Shown piece by piece: positions 1-5,691 of a DNA stretch of 5,691 bases. Numbering within the stretch: the stretch's first letter is position 1; each line of letters opens with the position of its first letter. The notes beneath the pieces were generated by a model that was not told the origin of the DNA, did no database searches, and saw nothing but the letters and a program-made list of their open reading frames with translations. The position numbers and the translations under genes are program-made. Source of the DNA: Gemmatimonadota bacterium. Its GTDB lineage: Bacteria; Orphanbacterota; Orphanbacteria; Orphanbacterales; Orphanbacteraceae. The stretch is taken from positions 1 to 5,691 of the forward strand of contig JABDJQ010000005.1 of assembly GCA_013002425.1 (NCBI GenBank), given 5' to 3'.

Positions 1-724
1 GGCCCAGAATCTGCGCCGCACGCACCGCGGTTTCGGTGTAGTCGTCGGACAGTTCCACGGCCTCCGCAATGCCGCCCCTGTGCACGTTACTCCGGAACTC
101 CGAGCCCTGCGCCACGCGCCGCATCGCGGCCACGACACGATCGCCGACGACGAAGGCCCGAATGTCCTTGCCCTTGCTCTCCGCCACGAATTTCTGGATC
201 AGCACGTTCTGCTTCTGGCTCTGCAGCAGCTCGATGATGGACTCGGCCGCCTTGAGCGTTTCGGCCAGCAGCACGCCGATCCCCTGCGTCCCTTCGATGA
301 GCTTGATGACGACGGGCGCCCCTCCCACGCGTTCGATCGCCGGCAACACGTCCTTCTTGTCCTTTACGAACGTCGTGCGCGGGATGCCGATATGGTGGCG
401 GCTCAGAATCTGCAGGCTGCGCAGCTTGTCACGGGAATTCGTAATCCCGTTCGCGGTATTGGCGCAGAAAACGTTCATCTCCTCGAACTGCCTCACGACC
501 GCTGTTCCATAATACGTGATCGAGGCTCCGATGCGCGGCAGTACGGCGTCGTAGTGGCTCAGCGCTTTCTGATTGTAGTAGAGATCGGGCGAGCCGCGAT
601 CCAGGTCGATCGCAAACTTCAGAGTATTGAGAACCTTTACGTCGTAGTTTCGCTCGAGCGCCGCTTCTTTCAGGCGACGCGTACTGTATGATCTCGGTCC
701 GCACGAAAGAATCGCGAGCTTCAC
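1..724 (-). CDS. rimK: RimK-family ATP-grasp ligase (ribosomal protein S6--L-glutamate ligase type), 3' end outside window
   Basis: I translated the minus strand from GTG at 724 and obtained 241 residues before the window edge. They match E. coli RimK, from my memory of that protein, almost without gaps. The N-terminus reads MKLAILSCGP, followed by VLPRIGASITYYGTA (61-75), RDKLRS (98-103), VKL-type VIKLIEGTQGIGV (139-151), VLIQKFV (174-180), KDIRAFVVGDRVVAAM (186-201) and FRSNVHRGG (210-218). Lys100 and Lys141 fall on the E. coli ATP-binding lysines, and the Gly-rich EGTQGIG loop is intact. The metal- and substrate-binding C-terminal third (about 60 residues in a 300-residue family) is off the window, so completeness cannot be judged. 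In E. coli the enzyme adds glutamates to the C-terminus of ribosomal protein S6 in the cytoplasm; relatives ligate other amino acids, so the exact substrate is inferred. GTG is preferred because homology begins there and a GAGGAG ribosome site lies six bases upstream. The frame stays open further upstream, but without similarity. The gene is transcribed divergently from the glycosyltransferase. Confidence 0.93.
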   Translation of the reverse strand, partial: MKLAILSCGPRSYSTRRLKEAALERNYDVKVLNTLKFAIDLDRGSPDLYYNQKALSHYDAVLPRIGASITYYGTAVVRQFEEMNVFCANTANGITNSRDKLRSLQILSRHHIGIPRTTFVKDKKDVLPAIERVGGAPVVIKLIEGTQGIGVLLAETLKAAESIIELLQSQKQNVLIQKFVAESKGKDIRAFVVGDRVVAAMRRVAQGSEFRSNVHRGGIAEAVELSDDYTETAVRAAQILG

Positions 725-730
725 ATCATG

Positions 731-736
731 CTCCTC
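731..736 (-). promoter_or_regulatory. Ribosome binding site of rimK
   Basis: On the minus strand GAGGAG lies six bases before the GTG at 724. This decides the start. The two overlapping ATG triplets just upstream (ATGATG) are in another frame and run straight into TGA. Confidence 0.75.
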
Positions 737-836
737 GTTGAAAGCCAGAAGGTCGAAAGAACGGTGGCACGGTCCGGGATCGTCACCGGTTCCCGCATGT
801 TTCCCGGGGAGGGACAACGTCAGGATACAGGAAAAT

Positions 837-849
837 CCGCATTTTGCGG
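837..849 (-). promoter_or_regulatory. Small hairpin in the rimK leader
   Basis: CCGCA and TGCGG form a perfect 5-bp stem with a 3-base loop. Read on the minus strand the stem is followed by ATTTTC, which gives a weak terminator-like shape about 113 bases upstream of the rimK start. The stem is short and the T-run has only four T, so this could be chance, or part of an attenuated leader. Confidence 0.25.
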
Positions 850-969
850 CGGCACTTCCTGCCGTTCGGGTTCGCGGGAATCTAAGTCGTTACCGCCAGT
901 CGAGATAAAGTGGAGAGGCCCGGATCGTAAACCTCGCGCGATTCCCCGTTTTGATCCGATCCCGCGCGA

Positions 970-997
970 TTGTCCCCTGCGGGTTCCGCGAGGACAA
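970..997 (+). promoter_or_regulatory. Two-tiered hairpin or dyad upstream of the glycosyltransferase
   Basis: An outer 6-bp stem (TTGTCC at 970-975, GGACAA at 992-997) encloses an inner 4-bp stem (GCGG at 979-982, CCGC at 986-989) with a GTT loop. The internal loop between them is three bases on one side and two on the other. The structure ends 50 bases before the glycosyltransferase ATG. No T-run follows, so it is not an ordinary intrinsic terminator. It could be a leader RNA structure or a protein-binding dyad. Confidence 0.4.
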
Positions 998-1047
998 CTT
1001 CCAGTCAAGGGAACCCCCCGCGATTCCGATCCTTTGGATTGGACGCC

Positions 1048-2325
1048 ATGAGTACACAAGACATTAAAAAGATTGCGATTATCGCGGCTCCGGGCGAGAA
1101 GATCCTCCCCCAGGCCTCGTTTGCGCTCGACGTGGCCATGGCCCTTCGCGCGGCGGGCAGAGAGATCGTGGTATTCGGGCAGGAAGACGACGCGGACCTC
1201 GCCATCTTTCAGACGGAGGGGTTTGCGACGACCGCGTTTCCGAGCGCCTCGATCCGGAAGAACCGACCCTGGGAGTTCATCGCGAATGTCGCGTGCACGT
1301 TCAGCACGCTGCGGGCGAACGAGATCCAACTCGTTCACTCGATGAGCATTCCTTCTCTGGCCTCGTTTCTACCGGCGGCAAAGATGCTCGGCCTTCCGAC
1401 GATCGCGCACGTGCAGCCGGGCCTGACTCCCGAGGATCTCATCAGCCCGATGTTCCGTTACGCGGATCTCATCGTGCCCGATACGGCTGCGGTCGAGCAG
1501 ATCCTCATGAGCGAACTGCCGCCGAAGAACCAGAAGGCGCTGTATCGGCTGCACTCGCTGCAGCCGCTCGTGAATCCGCTCGACAGTAACGCGCCCGAAC
1601 GAGGGGAATCGCTGCGCGACCGCCTCGGCGTCAGTCCGGACGAACTCGTGATCGGCGTGATCGCGGAACTGCTCCCCAAGAACGGAGTGGACCTCTTGAT
1701 CGAGGCGCTCGAAATGGTCGCAAAACGGGGGCTTCGCCCGCGCGTCTGGATCGTCGGGCGCGACCCGGATCCGACGGCGGCGAATCTCGACGAACTGAAC
1801 CGCCACGCGGCCAATCTGGGCGTACGCGACCAGATCACTTTCTGGACGCAGTTCACGGACATGCCGGCCTTTCACGCGGCGATCGACATTCTCGCGGCGC
1901 CGCATCGCTTCGGCGCGATGAACCGTTATACCGCGGAGGCGATGTTCGGCGGAACCGCGATCGTGGCGACGGAGACGGGCGGGATTCCGCATCTGATCGA
2001 GAACGGGCGGACCGGGCTTCAGGTACCGCCGGTCGATCCGGAGGCATTCAGCAAGTCGCTCTTCCAGCTTCTGGTCGACATGGAACTGCGAAGCGAGTTG
2101 ACGGAGAACGCGCTGCAGTACGTGGAGGCGAACTTCTCACCCGATCACTTCCTCGCCAGCATTCTCGAAGCGCACGAGAAGGCGGCGAAGGCGTCGGCCC
2201 AGACGCGATTCATGAACATCTTCGATACCGAGATTCCGCTTCCGGCAGGGATGGCGCCCGCGACCGCCACCGTCGATCCCGACGGCCTCGAGGGCGAAAT
2301 CGTCTCTTCTAACCCCGACGAGTAG
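1048..2325 (+). CDS. GT4-like (GT-B fold) glycosyltransferase with altered donor-binding residues
   Basis: This 425-residue protein has the two-domain plan of GT4 glycosyltransferases, which move a sugar from an activated (usually nucleotide) donor, often in cell-surface polysaccharide or glycolipid synthesis. The N-terminal acceptor-side domain covers about 5-180, with a deviant first loop (AAPGEKILPQASFA), LVHSMS (95-100) and IAHVQPG (119-125). The C-terminal Rossmann domain starts near 200 with VIGVIAELLPKNGVDLLIEAL, continues with RVWIVGRDPD (232-241), and ends in the family signature AEAMFGGTAIVATETGG (296-312) with HLIENGRTGL after it. Odd points: where the family normally has Arg and Lys (GRL...KG) this protein has Glu207 and Asn212 (Lys211 is adjacent), and the first Glu of EX7E is Gly289, with only Glu297 kept. 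A tail from about 388 to 425, rich in Pro, Asp and Glu, extends beyond the fold. Start: similarity begins at this ATG; TTG at 1039 and 970 are in-frame alternatives, and the ribosome site is weak (TTGGA). The gene converges with the methyltransferase across 59 bases without a clear terminator. Donor and acceptor cannot be told. Confidence 0.85.
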   Translation: MSTQDIKKIAIIAAPGEKILPQASFALDVAMALRAAGREIVVFGQEDDADLAIFQTEGFATTAFPSASIRKNRPWEFIANVACTFSTLRANEIQLVHSMSIPSLASFLPAAKMLGLPTIAHVQPGLTPEDLISPMFRYADLIVPDTAAVEQILMSELPPKNQKALYRLHSLQPLVNPLDSNAPERGESLRDRLGVSPDELVIGVIAELLPKNGVDLLIEALEMVAKRGLRPRVWIVGRDPDPTAANLDELNRHAANLGVRDQITFWTQFTDMPAFHAAIDILAAPHRFGAMNRYTAEAMFGGTAIVATETGGIPHLIENGRTGLQVPPVDPEAFSKSLFQLLVDMELRSELTENALQYVEANFSPDHFLASILEAHEKAAKASAQTRFMNIFDTEIPLPAGMAPATATVDPDGLEGEIVSSNPDE

Positions 2326-2384
2326 TCCCTCTTCATCAGGCGACTTCGCGCGCCCGCACCTTTGAGGCGCATGCTCTTCCCGTT

Positions 2385-2978
2385 TCACTTCGGCCCATCG
2401 GCCACGTGCACCGCATAGAATCCCATGCCCGGCACGACCTGCTCTACACGTTCGAACTCGCCCGAAAGAAACTCGTGCAGCGGGCGCGTCGGCACGGCAC
2501 CGTGAATCCCGATCCACCAGCGAAAAAACCCGTCGAACACTTGCATGGCGCCGGCGAGCGGATGGAAGTCGTGCAGAACGAGCCGGCCGCCGGGCGCGAG
2601 TCCGCGTTTCATGTTGCGGATCGTCTCCTCCCAGTCGTCGACGAGCGAGAGAGCGTACGAACAGAGCGCGCGATCGACGGGCGGCGCGAGCAGAAACGTG
2701 GTCATGTCGGCTTTCACGAGGCGAGCGCCCGGTAAACGGGCGCGTGCCGAGCGCAGCATTCCCTCGGACGCGTCGATACCGATAATCTCCCCCGGACGCC
2801 GCTTCTCGATCAGCGGAAAATTGAGGCCCGTCCCGCATCCCCAGTCGGCCACCCGGTCGCCGGGGCGAATGCCAAGCGCGGAAACGGCCCGCTTCCGTCC
2901 GATCAGAAAGAGGCGGCGCGAGAAATCGTAGACGGGGGCCTGGGCATCGAAATACTGTTCGGCGCGTTCTCGCTTCAT
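2385..2978 (-). CDS. Class I SAM-dependent methyltransferase
   Basis: A 197-residue protein with the Rossmann-type methyltransferase fold. The opening YFDAQAPVYDFSRRLF (9-24) is the helix seen at the start of UbiE- and PmtA-like enzymes. Motif I is VADWGCGTGLNF (43-54), the SAM-binding glycine loop. IGIDASEGML (66-75) carries the acidic residue expected to bind the SAM ribose (Asp69). KADMTTF (89-95) is the adenine-side motif, ALCSYALSLVDDW (104-116) the motif IV region, and LAPGGRLVLHDF (127-138) the post-IV strand. The size suits small enzymes of the Methyltransf_11/25 type. It resembles ones that methylate lipids (phosphatidylethanolamine) or quinones, but the substrate is not shown. No membrane segment is clear, although FFRWWIGIHG (151-160) is strongly hydrophobic. 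Start: the ATG at 2978 fits family length, but it has no good ribosome site. In-frame ATGs at 3032 and 3116 would add 18 or 46 residues without family likeness, and the longest would reach almost to the divergent lipoprotein gene. Confidence 0.83.
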   Translation of the reverse strand: MKRERAEQYFDAQAPVYDFSRRLFLIGRKRAVSALGIRPGDRVADWGCGTGLNFPLIEKRRPGEIIGIDASEGMLRSARARLPGARLVKADMTTFLLAPPVDRALCSYALSLVDDWEETIRNMKRGLAPGGRLVLHDFHPLAGAMQVFDGFFRWWIGIHGAVPTRPLHEFLSGEFERVEQVVPGMGFYAVHVADGPK

Positions 2979-3089
2979 AGCGGCGAGGATGGCACGGAGG
3001 GAACTCTTCCGCAAGCCCCGGCCTGTACTCATTACAGCCGTTGATTCCGAAGGCCCGAGCGGGTAATGCTTGTCGAAAGCGAGAGTGTG

Positions 3090-3107
3090 CCTGCCGGGGT
3101 CGGCAGG
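3090..3107 (+). promoter_or_regulatory. Perfect 7-bp hairpin or dyad in the lipoprotein leader
   Basis: CCTGCCG (3090-3096) and CGGCAGG (3101-3107) are perfect inverted repeats around a GGGT loop, extendable by one G-T wobble pair. The structure ends 25 bases before the lipoprotein ATG and just upstream of its ribosome site. There is no T-run on either strand, so termination is unlikely. An operator for the divergent pair, or a structured 5' leader, are the plausible readings. Confidence 0.4.
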
Positions 3108-3118
3108 TCCGACCATAC

Positions 3119-3125
3119 CAGGGAG
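3119..3125 (+). promoter_or_regulatory. Ribosome binding site of the lipoprotein gene
   Basis: A purine stretch containing AGGGAG lies about seven bases before the ATG at 3133. It picks this ATG over the upstream in-frame start at 3070, which would bury the signal peptide 21 residues inside the protein. Confidence 0.65.
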
Positions 3126-3132
3126 AGATTAC

Positions 3133-4599
3133 ATGAAACGAACAGGAAGGATCGCGAGCGGACCCGTTTCGTTCCTCGTCGCGCCGCTCGCGCTGGCCGC
3201 CGTCGTCTTCGCATCCGTTACCGGCTGCAAGCCGGCGCCCGTACCCGAAAACATCGCGAGCCCCGTCAGGGAGACCGACCCGTGCCTCGTGAAGGCGGGT
3301 TCCACGATCGACGACGACGATCCGATCGTCATCGCGGTCATGGGCGAGGTCGACCCGGGACGCGCGCCCGTTGCGTCGAACGATGCGGAGCGCGTGCTTT
3401 TCGGCATGCTGTACGAGCCGCTCATTCGTCTCGACTGCGAAGGGAACGTGCGGGCGTGCGGCGCGAGCGAGTGGTCGGTATCGAAAGACAGCACGGAATG
3501 GCTTTTCACGCTGCCCCCCGCGGGATGGCTCGACGGAAGGGGCGTCATCGCGCGGAACTGGATCGAAGCGTGGCAGCACGCGAGGGGCATTCCCGGGGCG
3601 CCGGCCTCCCTGCGCGATCTCACCGAGAATGCGCGCGAAGCGGGACTGACGACCCTTCGGATCGAATGGCCGGGAGAACCGCGTGACCTGATCCGCGCGC
3701 TCGCCGAACCGGCGGCATCGCTCACGAAACGGGGAAAGCAGGTGCGGAGTCGCGCTGAAATGCCGATGGGAACCGGACCGTGGGCTCTCGATCCCGGGCC
3801 GGCAACATACCCGGGCGACTTCCTGCTTGCGCGAAACGGTTTTACCAGGACGGTCGGATCCGAAGAGACGCCGCTCATGAACGTTCCCGTGCTCGTCAAG
3901 ACCGGCAACATCGAGCACGCCGGCAGGGGCAGGAAAGAGCGGCGCGAGATCGAACTCATACGCGACGAGCACGACGTGGTATTCGTGCGCGACGCTTCGG
4001 CCTGGAAACTGGGAGAGCGAGGAGGCTACGGGATCGTCGAGTCGTCGGGAGACGAGGTCCTCGTGATCGCCTCCCGGAACGAGGATCTGCTCTCCCTCGG
4101 CCGGTCGCTGACCGAGAAAGACGCCACGCTCGAATCCGCCCTTCCCGTTCGCACGCGCGCATGGACCGGCGCCGGTTCAGGCAAGGCAACGAGACAGAAA
4201 TCGTCACGTTCCTCGTCCAAGAGAGTCGACGAGCGCGTGGTCTATCCCGCCTGGCGCGCCGACGCCCGCGCTCTCGCGGAACGACTCGTCGCGCGCGCCC
4301 GTGAAGACGAGCGGTTCGCGAACCTGAAGGCGGCAGGCCTTCCGGGAGCGAACGACTGGTACGGTTCTCTGGAAGCGGGTGAGGCCAAAGCCTACGTCAT
4401 TCCCGTCAGGATTCCCGACAGCGCGTCGGGCGACCTCGCGAAAACGATGGACCTCGTTCTTCCGTGGGGCGGGCACTGGACCGCGCTCGCGGGGGTCCGT
4501 TCGGCCGTCGTCGTTCACCCTTCGATCCGGAACTTCGCGTTCGATATCGATGGCTATCCGCGTTTCGACCGGGTCGGGAGAGCCGGGGACATGCGTTGA
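3133..4599 (+). CDS. Lipoprotein related to family 5 extracellular solute-binding proteins (SBP_bac_5-like)
   Basis: This 488-residue protein starts with a lipoprotein signal peptide: Lys2, Arg3 and Arg6, a hydrophobic core at about 12-28, then the lipobox V-T-G-C with the lipidated Cys at 32. Lys at +2 argues against inner-membrane retention if E. coli sorting rules hold. The mature N-terminal part carries the family 5 pattern: RVLFGMLYEPLIRLDCEGNV (87-106), then SEWSVSKDSTEWLFTLP (112-128), GWLDGRGVIARNWIEAW (131-147), and MGTGPWALD (212-220), the counterpart of the common GTGPY motif. The C-terminal FDIDGYPRFDRV (470-481) resembles family ends. The middle, about 225-400, is hard to align and includes a basic Ser/Lys-rich stretch (349-364) likely to be a disordered loop. 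Known members bind peptides, opines or nickel for ABC importers; no transporter gene is visible here. The stop overlaps the next gene's start, so it is coupled to the histidine kinase, which suggests a ligand-binding or co-sensor role (inference). The ligand is unknown. Confidence 0.78.
   Translation: MKRTGRIASGPVSFLVAPLALAAVVFASVTGCKPAPVPENIASPVRETDPCLVKAGSTIDDDDPIVIAVMGEVDPGRAPVASNDAERVLFGMLYEPLIRLDCEGNVRACGASEWSVSKDSTEWLFTLPPAGWLDGRGVIARNWIEAWQHARGIPGAPASLRDLTENAREAGLTTLRIEWPGEPRDLIRALAEPAASLTKRGKQVRSRAEMPMGTGPWALDPGPATYPGDFLLARNGFTRTVGSEETPLMNVPVLVKTGNIEHAGRGRKERREIELIRDEHDVVFVRDASAWKLGERGGYGIVESSGDEVLVIASRNEDLLSLGRSLTEKDATLESALPVRTRAWTGAGSGKATRQKSSRSSSKRVDERVVYPAWRADARALAERLVARAREDERFANLKAAGLPGANDWYGSLEAGEAKAYVIPVRIPDSASGDLAKTMDLVLPWGGHWTALAGVRSAVVVHPSIRNFAFDIDGYPRFDRVGRAGDMR
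4585..4589 (+). promoter_or_regulatory. Ribosome binding site of the histidine kinase gene, inside the lipoprotein gene
   Basis: GGGGA lies six bases before the TTG at 4596, within the last codons of the lipoprotein gene. It supports TTG as start: the next in-frame ATG is 76 codons later, after the first membrane segment. Confidence 0.55.
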
Positions 4600-5691
4600 A
4601 CCTTCGCTCCCACATCGTTCTCGCGTCGTTCTTCGTCGTGCTCGTGCCGCTGGCGATCATCGGTACCGTGCTCGACAGGAACGAAGAAGCGCGGGGGCGG
4701 GCGGAGCGAACGGAACAGGCGGAACGCACCTTCGACGCGTTTCGATCGAACTGGGAGCGGGAACGGACCGCGGTCGAACGAAAGCTCGTCGCAATCGAAG
4801 AGAGCGTGCGGAACGACGGCGAAATGCGAGCGGCCGTTCTTTCGGGCCAGACACAGAGCGAACGGCTTCTCGATGCGGCCGGGCTCTACGCCCGCCTCGC
4901 GGGTTTCGACGTACTCTACCTGCTGGATGACACGGGAATTGTTCTCTCGTCCGGACATTTTCGGAACGAGTTCGGCACGAAACGCGCGCGGTTCACGGGG
5001 GTGGCCGGTCGCGCTTTCGAAAGCGGCGCGGCTACGGAGATCGGCTTTGCGGACCGCAGAGAGCGGGTATGGATCGTGTCCCGCCCCCTCTCGCTCTCCG
5101 GCCGGAACCTCGTGCTGGCCGGCGGCATCACGCTCGATGACGCGCTCTTCGCGCGGCTTCGGCCCGGCCCCGACACACGCGTGACACTCGACGCGGCAAC
5201 GTTATCGGACACGAACCGATCGGCGCAGGCATTCACACGCGCGTTTCCGGTTCCGTTCGTGGGTGAAGACGGCGCGCGCGCGGAGCAGTCGTTTCTCGTA
5301 AGCTGGAACGGCAGCGGCTTCGAAACGGCGCGCACGGCCGCACGCCGAAACCTTCTGCTCACGCTCGGCGCCACGGGCGCGGGGCTCCTGCTCCTTTCGT
5401 TCTGGTTCGCCTCCCGGATCTCCGCCCCGATTCGATCGCTCGCGACGCGCGCGGCTTCGTTCGACCTCGACCGCCCGGCGGTTTCGTTTCGTATGAACCG
5501 AAGCGACGAGGTCGGCCGCCTGGCCGGGCTGCTCGAAGAGATGAAGGAGCGCATCGTGCGGAACGCCGGCGCGATCCGCGCGGCCGAACGCCGAGCGGCG
5601 ATCGGCGACCTCGCGCGCCAGGTGAACCACGACCTCAAGAACGGACTCGCGCCGCTTCGCAACATCTTTCGCCATCTGAGCGGTATGGCGC
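4596..5691 (+). CDS. Membrane sensor histidine kinase, 3' end outside window
   Basis: I read 365 residues from TTG at 4596 to the window edge. Order of parts: a first membrane helix at about 6-24 (IVLASFFVVLVPLAIIG), a charged helical stalk (27-75), an extracytoplasmic sensor domain at about 85-240 with PAS/CACHE-like strands (FDVLYLLDDTGIVLSSG, 104-120; RVWIVSRPL, 157-165; LVLAGGITLDD, 172-182), a second membrane helix at about 251-271, a HAMP linker (272-325, with SAPIRSLA and SDEVGRLAGLLEEM), and the start of the dimerisation helix AIGDLARQVNHDLKNGLAPL (335-354). His345 is the expected phosphorylated residue. The H-box reads HDLKNG rather than the commoner HE..NP. The ATP-binding N, G and F boxes lie beyond the window, as would any response regulator. 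The start overlaps the lipoprotein stop (TTGA), which indicates translational coupling. The TTG start is inferred from that overlap, from GGGGA upstream and from the need to keep the first membrane helix. The signal is unknown; the lipoprotein is the obvious candidate partner. Confidence 0.87.
   Translation, partial: MNLRSHIVLASFFVVLVPLAIIGTVLDRNEEARGRAERTEQAERTFDAFRSNWERERTAVERKLVAIEESVRNDGEMRAAVLSGQTQSERLLDAAGLYARLAGFDVLYLLDDTGIVLSSGHFRNEFGTKRARFTGVAGRAFESGAATEIGFADRRERVWIVSRPLSLSGRNLVLAGGITLDDALFARLRPGPDTRVTLDAATLSDTNRSAQAFTRAFPVPFVGEDGARAEQSFLVSWNGSGFETARTAARRNLLLTLGATGAGLLLLSFWFASRISAPIRSLATRAASFDLDRPAVSFRMNRSDEVGRLAGLLEEMKERIVRNAGAIRAAERRAAIGDLARQVNHDLKNGLAPLRNIFRHLSGMA

Larger units (their letters stand above)
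725..1047. other. Divergent intergenic region between rimK and the glycosyltransferase
   Basis: This 323-base stretch must hold the control signals for both outward-facing genes. I see no supported protein in it; open frames across it have no recognisable content. It holds a short hairpin at 837-849, a larger one at 970-997, CGCGATT three times in direct orientation (937-943, 965-971, 1019-1025), and GGACAAC twice (812-818, 992-998). No convincing -35/-10 pair or sigma-54 box could be assigned on either strand. Its length leaves room for leaders of 50 to 100 bases on both sides. Confidence 0.6.

Noticed and set aside
80..691. A 203-codon plus-strand frame opposite rimK
   Set aside because: The minus strand encodes an unmistakable RimK over the same bases. 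The plus-strand product is its complement and has no family likeness.
848..868. Possible sigma-54 type GG/GC promoter
   Set aside because: The GG and GC dinucleotides are not at the required spacing and the TTGC element is absent.
970..1047. Extending the glycosyltransferase to TTG at 970
   Set aside because: The added 26 residues are low-complexity with no family likeness, and the TTG lies inside the hairpin arm. ATG at 1048 fits where the fold begins.
820..1338. A 172-codon minus-strand frame across the rimK-glycosyltransferase gap
   Set aside because: More than half lies antisense to the glycosyltransferase, and the rest has no recognisable content or good ribosome site.
2326..2384. Intrinsic terminator between the converging glycosyltransferase and methyltransferase genes
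   Set aside because: Only a weak GCGCC/GGCGC pairing was found, with a long loop and no T-run on either side.
3041..3067. Sigma-70-like promoter (TTGATT then GGTAAT) ahead of the lipoprotein gene
   Set aside because: The spacing is 15 bases and both boxes match only four of six, so it is too weak to call in GC-rich DNA of unknown promoter consensus.
2137..3972. A 611-codon open frame on the minus strand across three genes
   Set aside because: It runs antisense to the glycosyltransferase end and the lipoprotein, and out of frame with the methyltransferase. Its composition is very Arg-rich with no recognisable domain. Such frames are common in GC-rich coding DNA.
4916..5665. A 249-codon minus-strand frame opposite the histidine kinase
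   Set aside because: It is Arg/Ser-rich with no domain, whereas the plus strand gives a complete sensor, HAMP and H-box order.

Overview
The window is GC-rich and gene-dense, with many long stop-free antisense frames. Five protein genes are supported: three complete and two cut by the window edges. A lipoprotein with a lipobox and a RimK homologue point to a Gram-negative (diderm) bacterium. The sequence does not allow a safe phylum call. I see no tRNA, rRNA, CRISPR array, insertion sequence or phage gene.

Layout from left to right. A minus-strand rimK (ATP-grasp ligase of the RimK family) starts with GTG at 724 and runs off the left edge. A 323-base divergent intergenic region (725-1047) contains two hairpins and short repeated motifs. 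A plus-strand GT4-like glycosyltransferase (1048-2325) follows, and it converges with a small minus-strand class I SAM-dependent methyltransferase (2385-2978) across a 59-base gap. A second divergent region (2979-3132), with a perfect 7-bp hairpin, leads to a plus-strand lipoprotein related to family 5 (peptide/opine/nickel) solute-binding proteins (3133-4599). Its last codons overlap by four bases the TTG start of a membrane sensor histidine kinase (4596 to the right edge).

How the genes may work together. The lipoprotein and the histidine kinase form an overlapping pair and are almost certainly co-translated. The simplest inference is a sensing unit in which a lipid-anchored binding protein presents a ligand or state to the kinase's extracytoplasmic domain. 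No ABC permease gene is visible in the window. The glycosyltransferase, methyltransferase and rimK are on alternating strands, so nothing here shows that they share a pathway.

The points most worth a second look are the lipoprotein-kinase pair and the glycosyltransferase, whose usual donor-binding residues (the Arg/Lys pair and the first Glu of EX7E) appear replaced. The rest looks like ordinary chromosomal sequence. I found no convincing evidence of an entirely new system.
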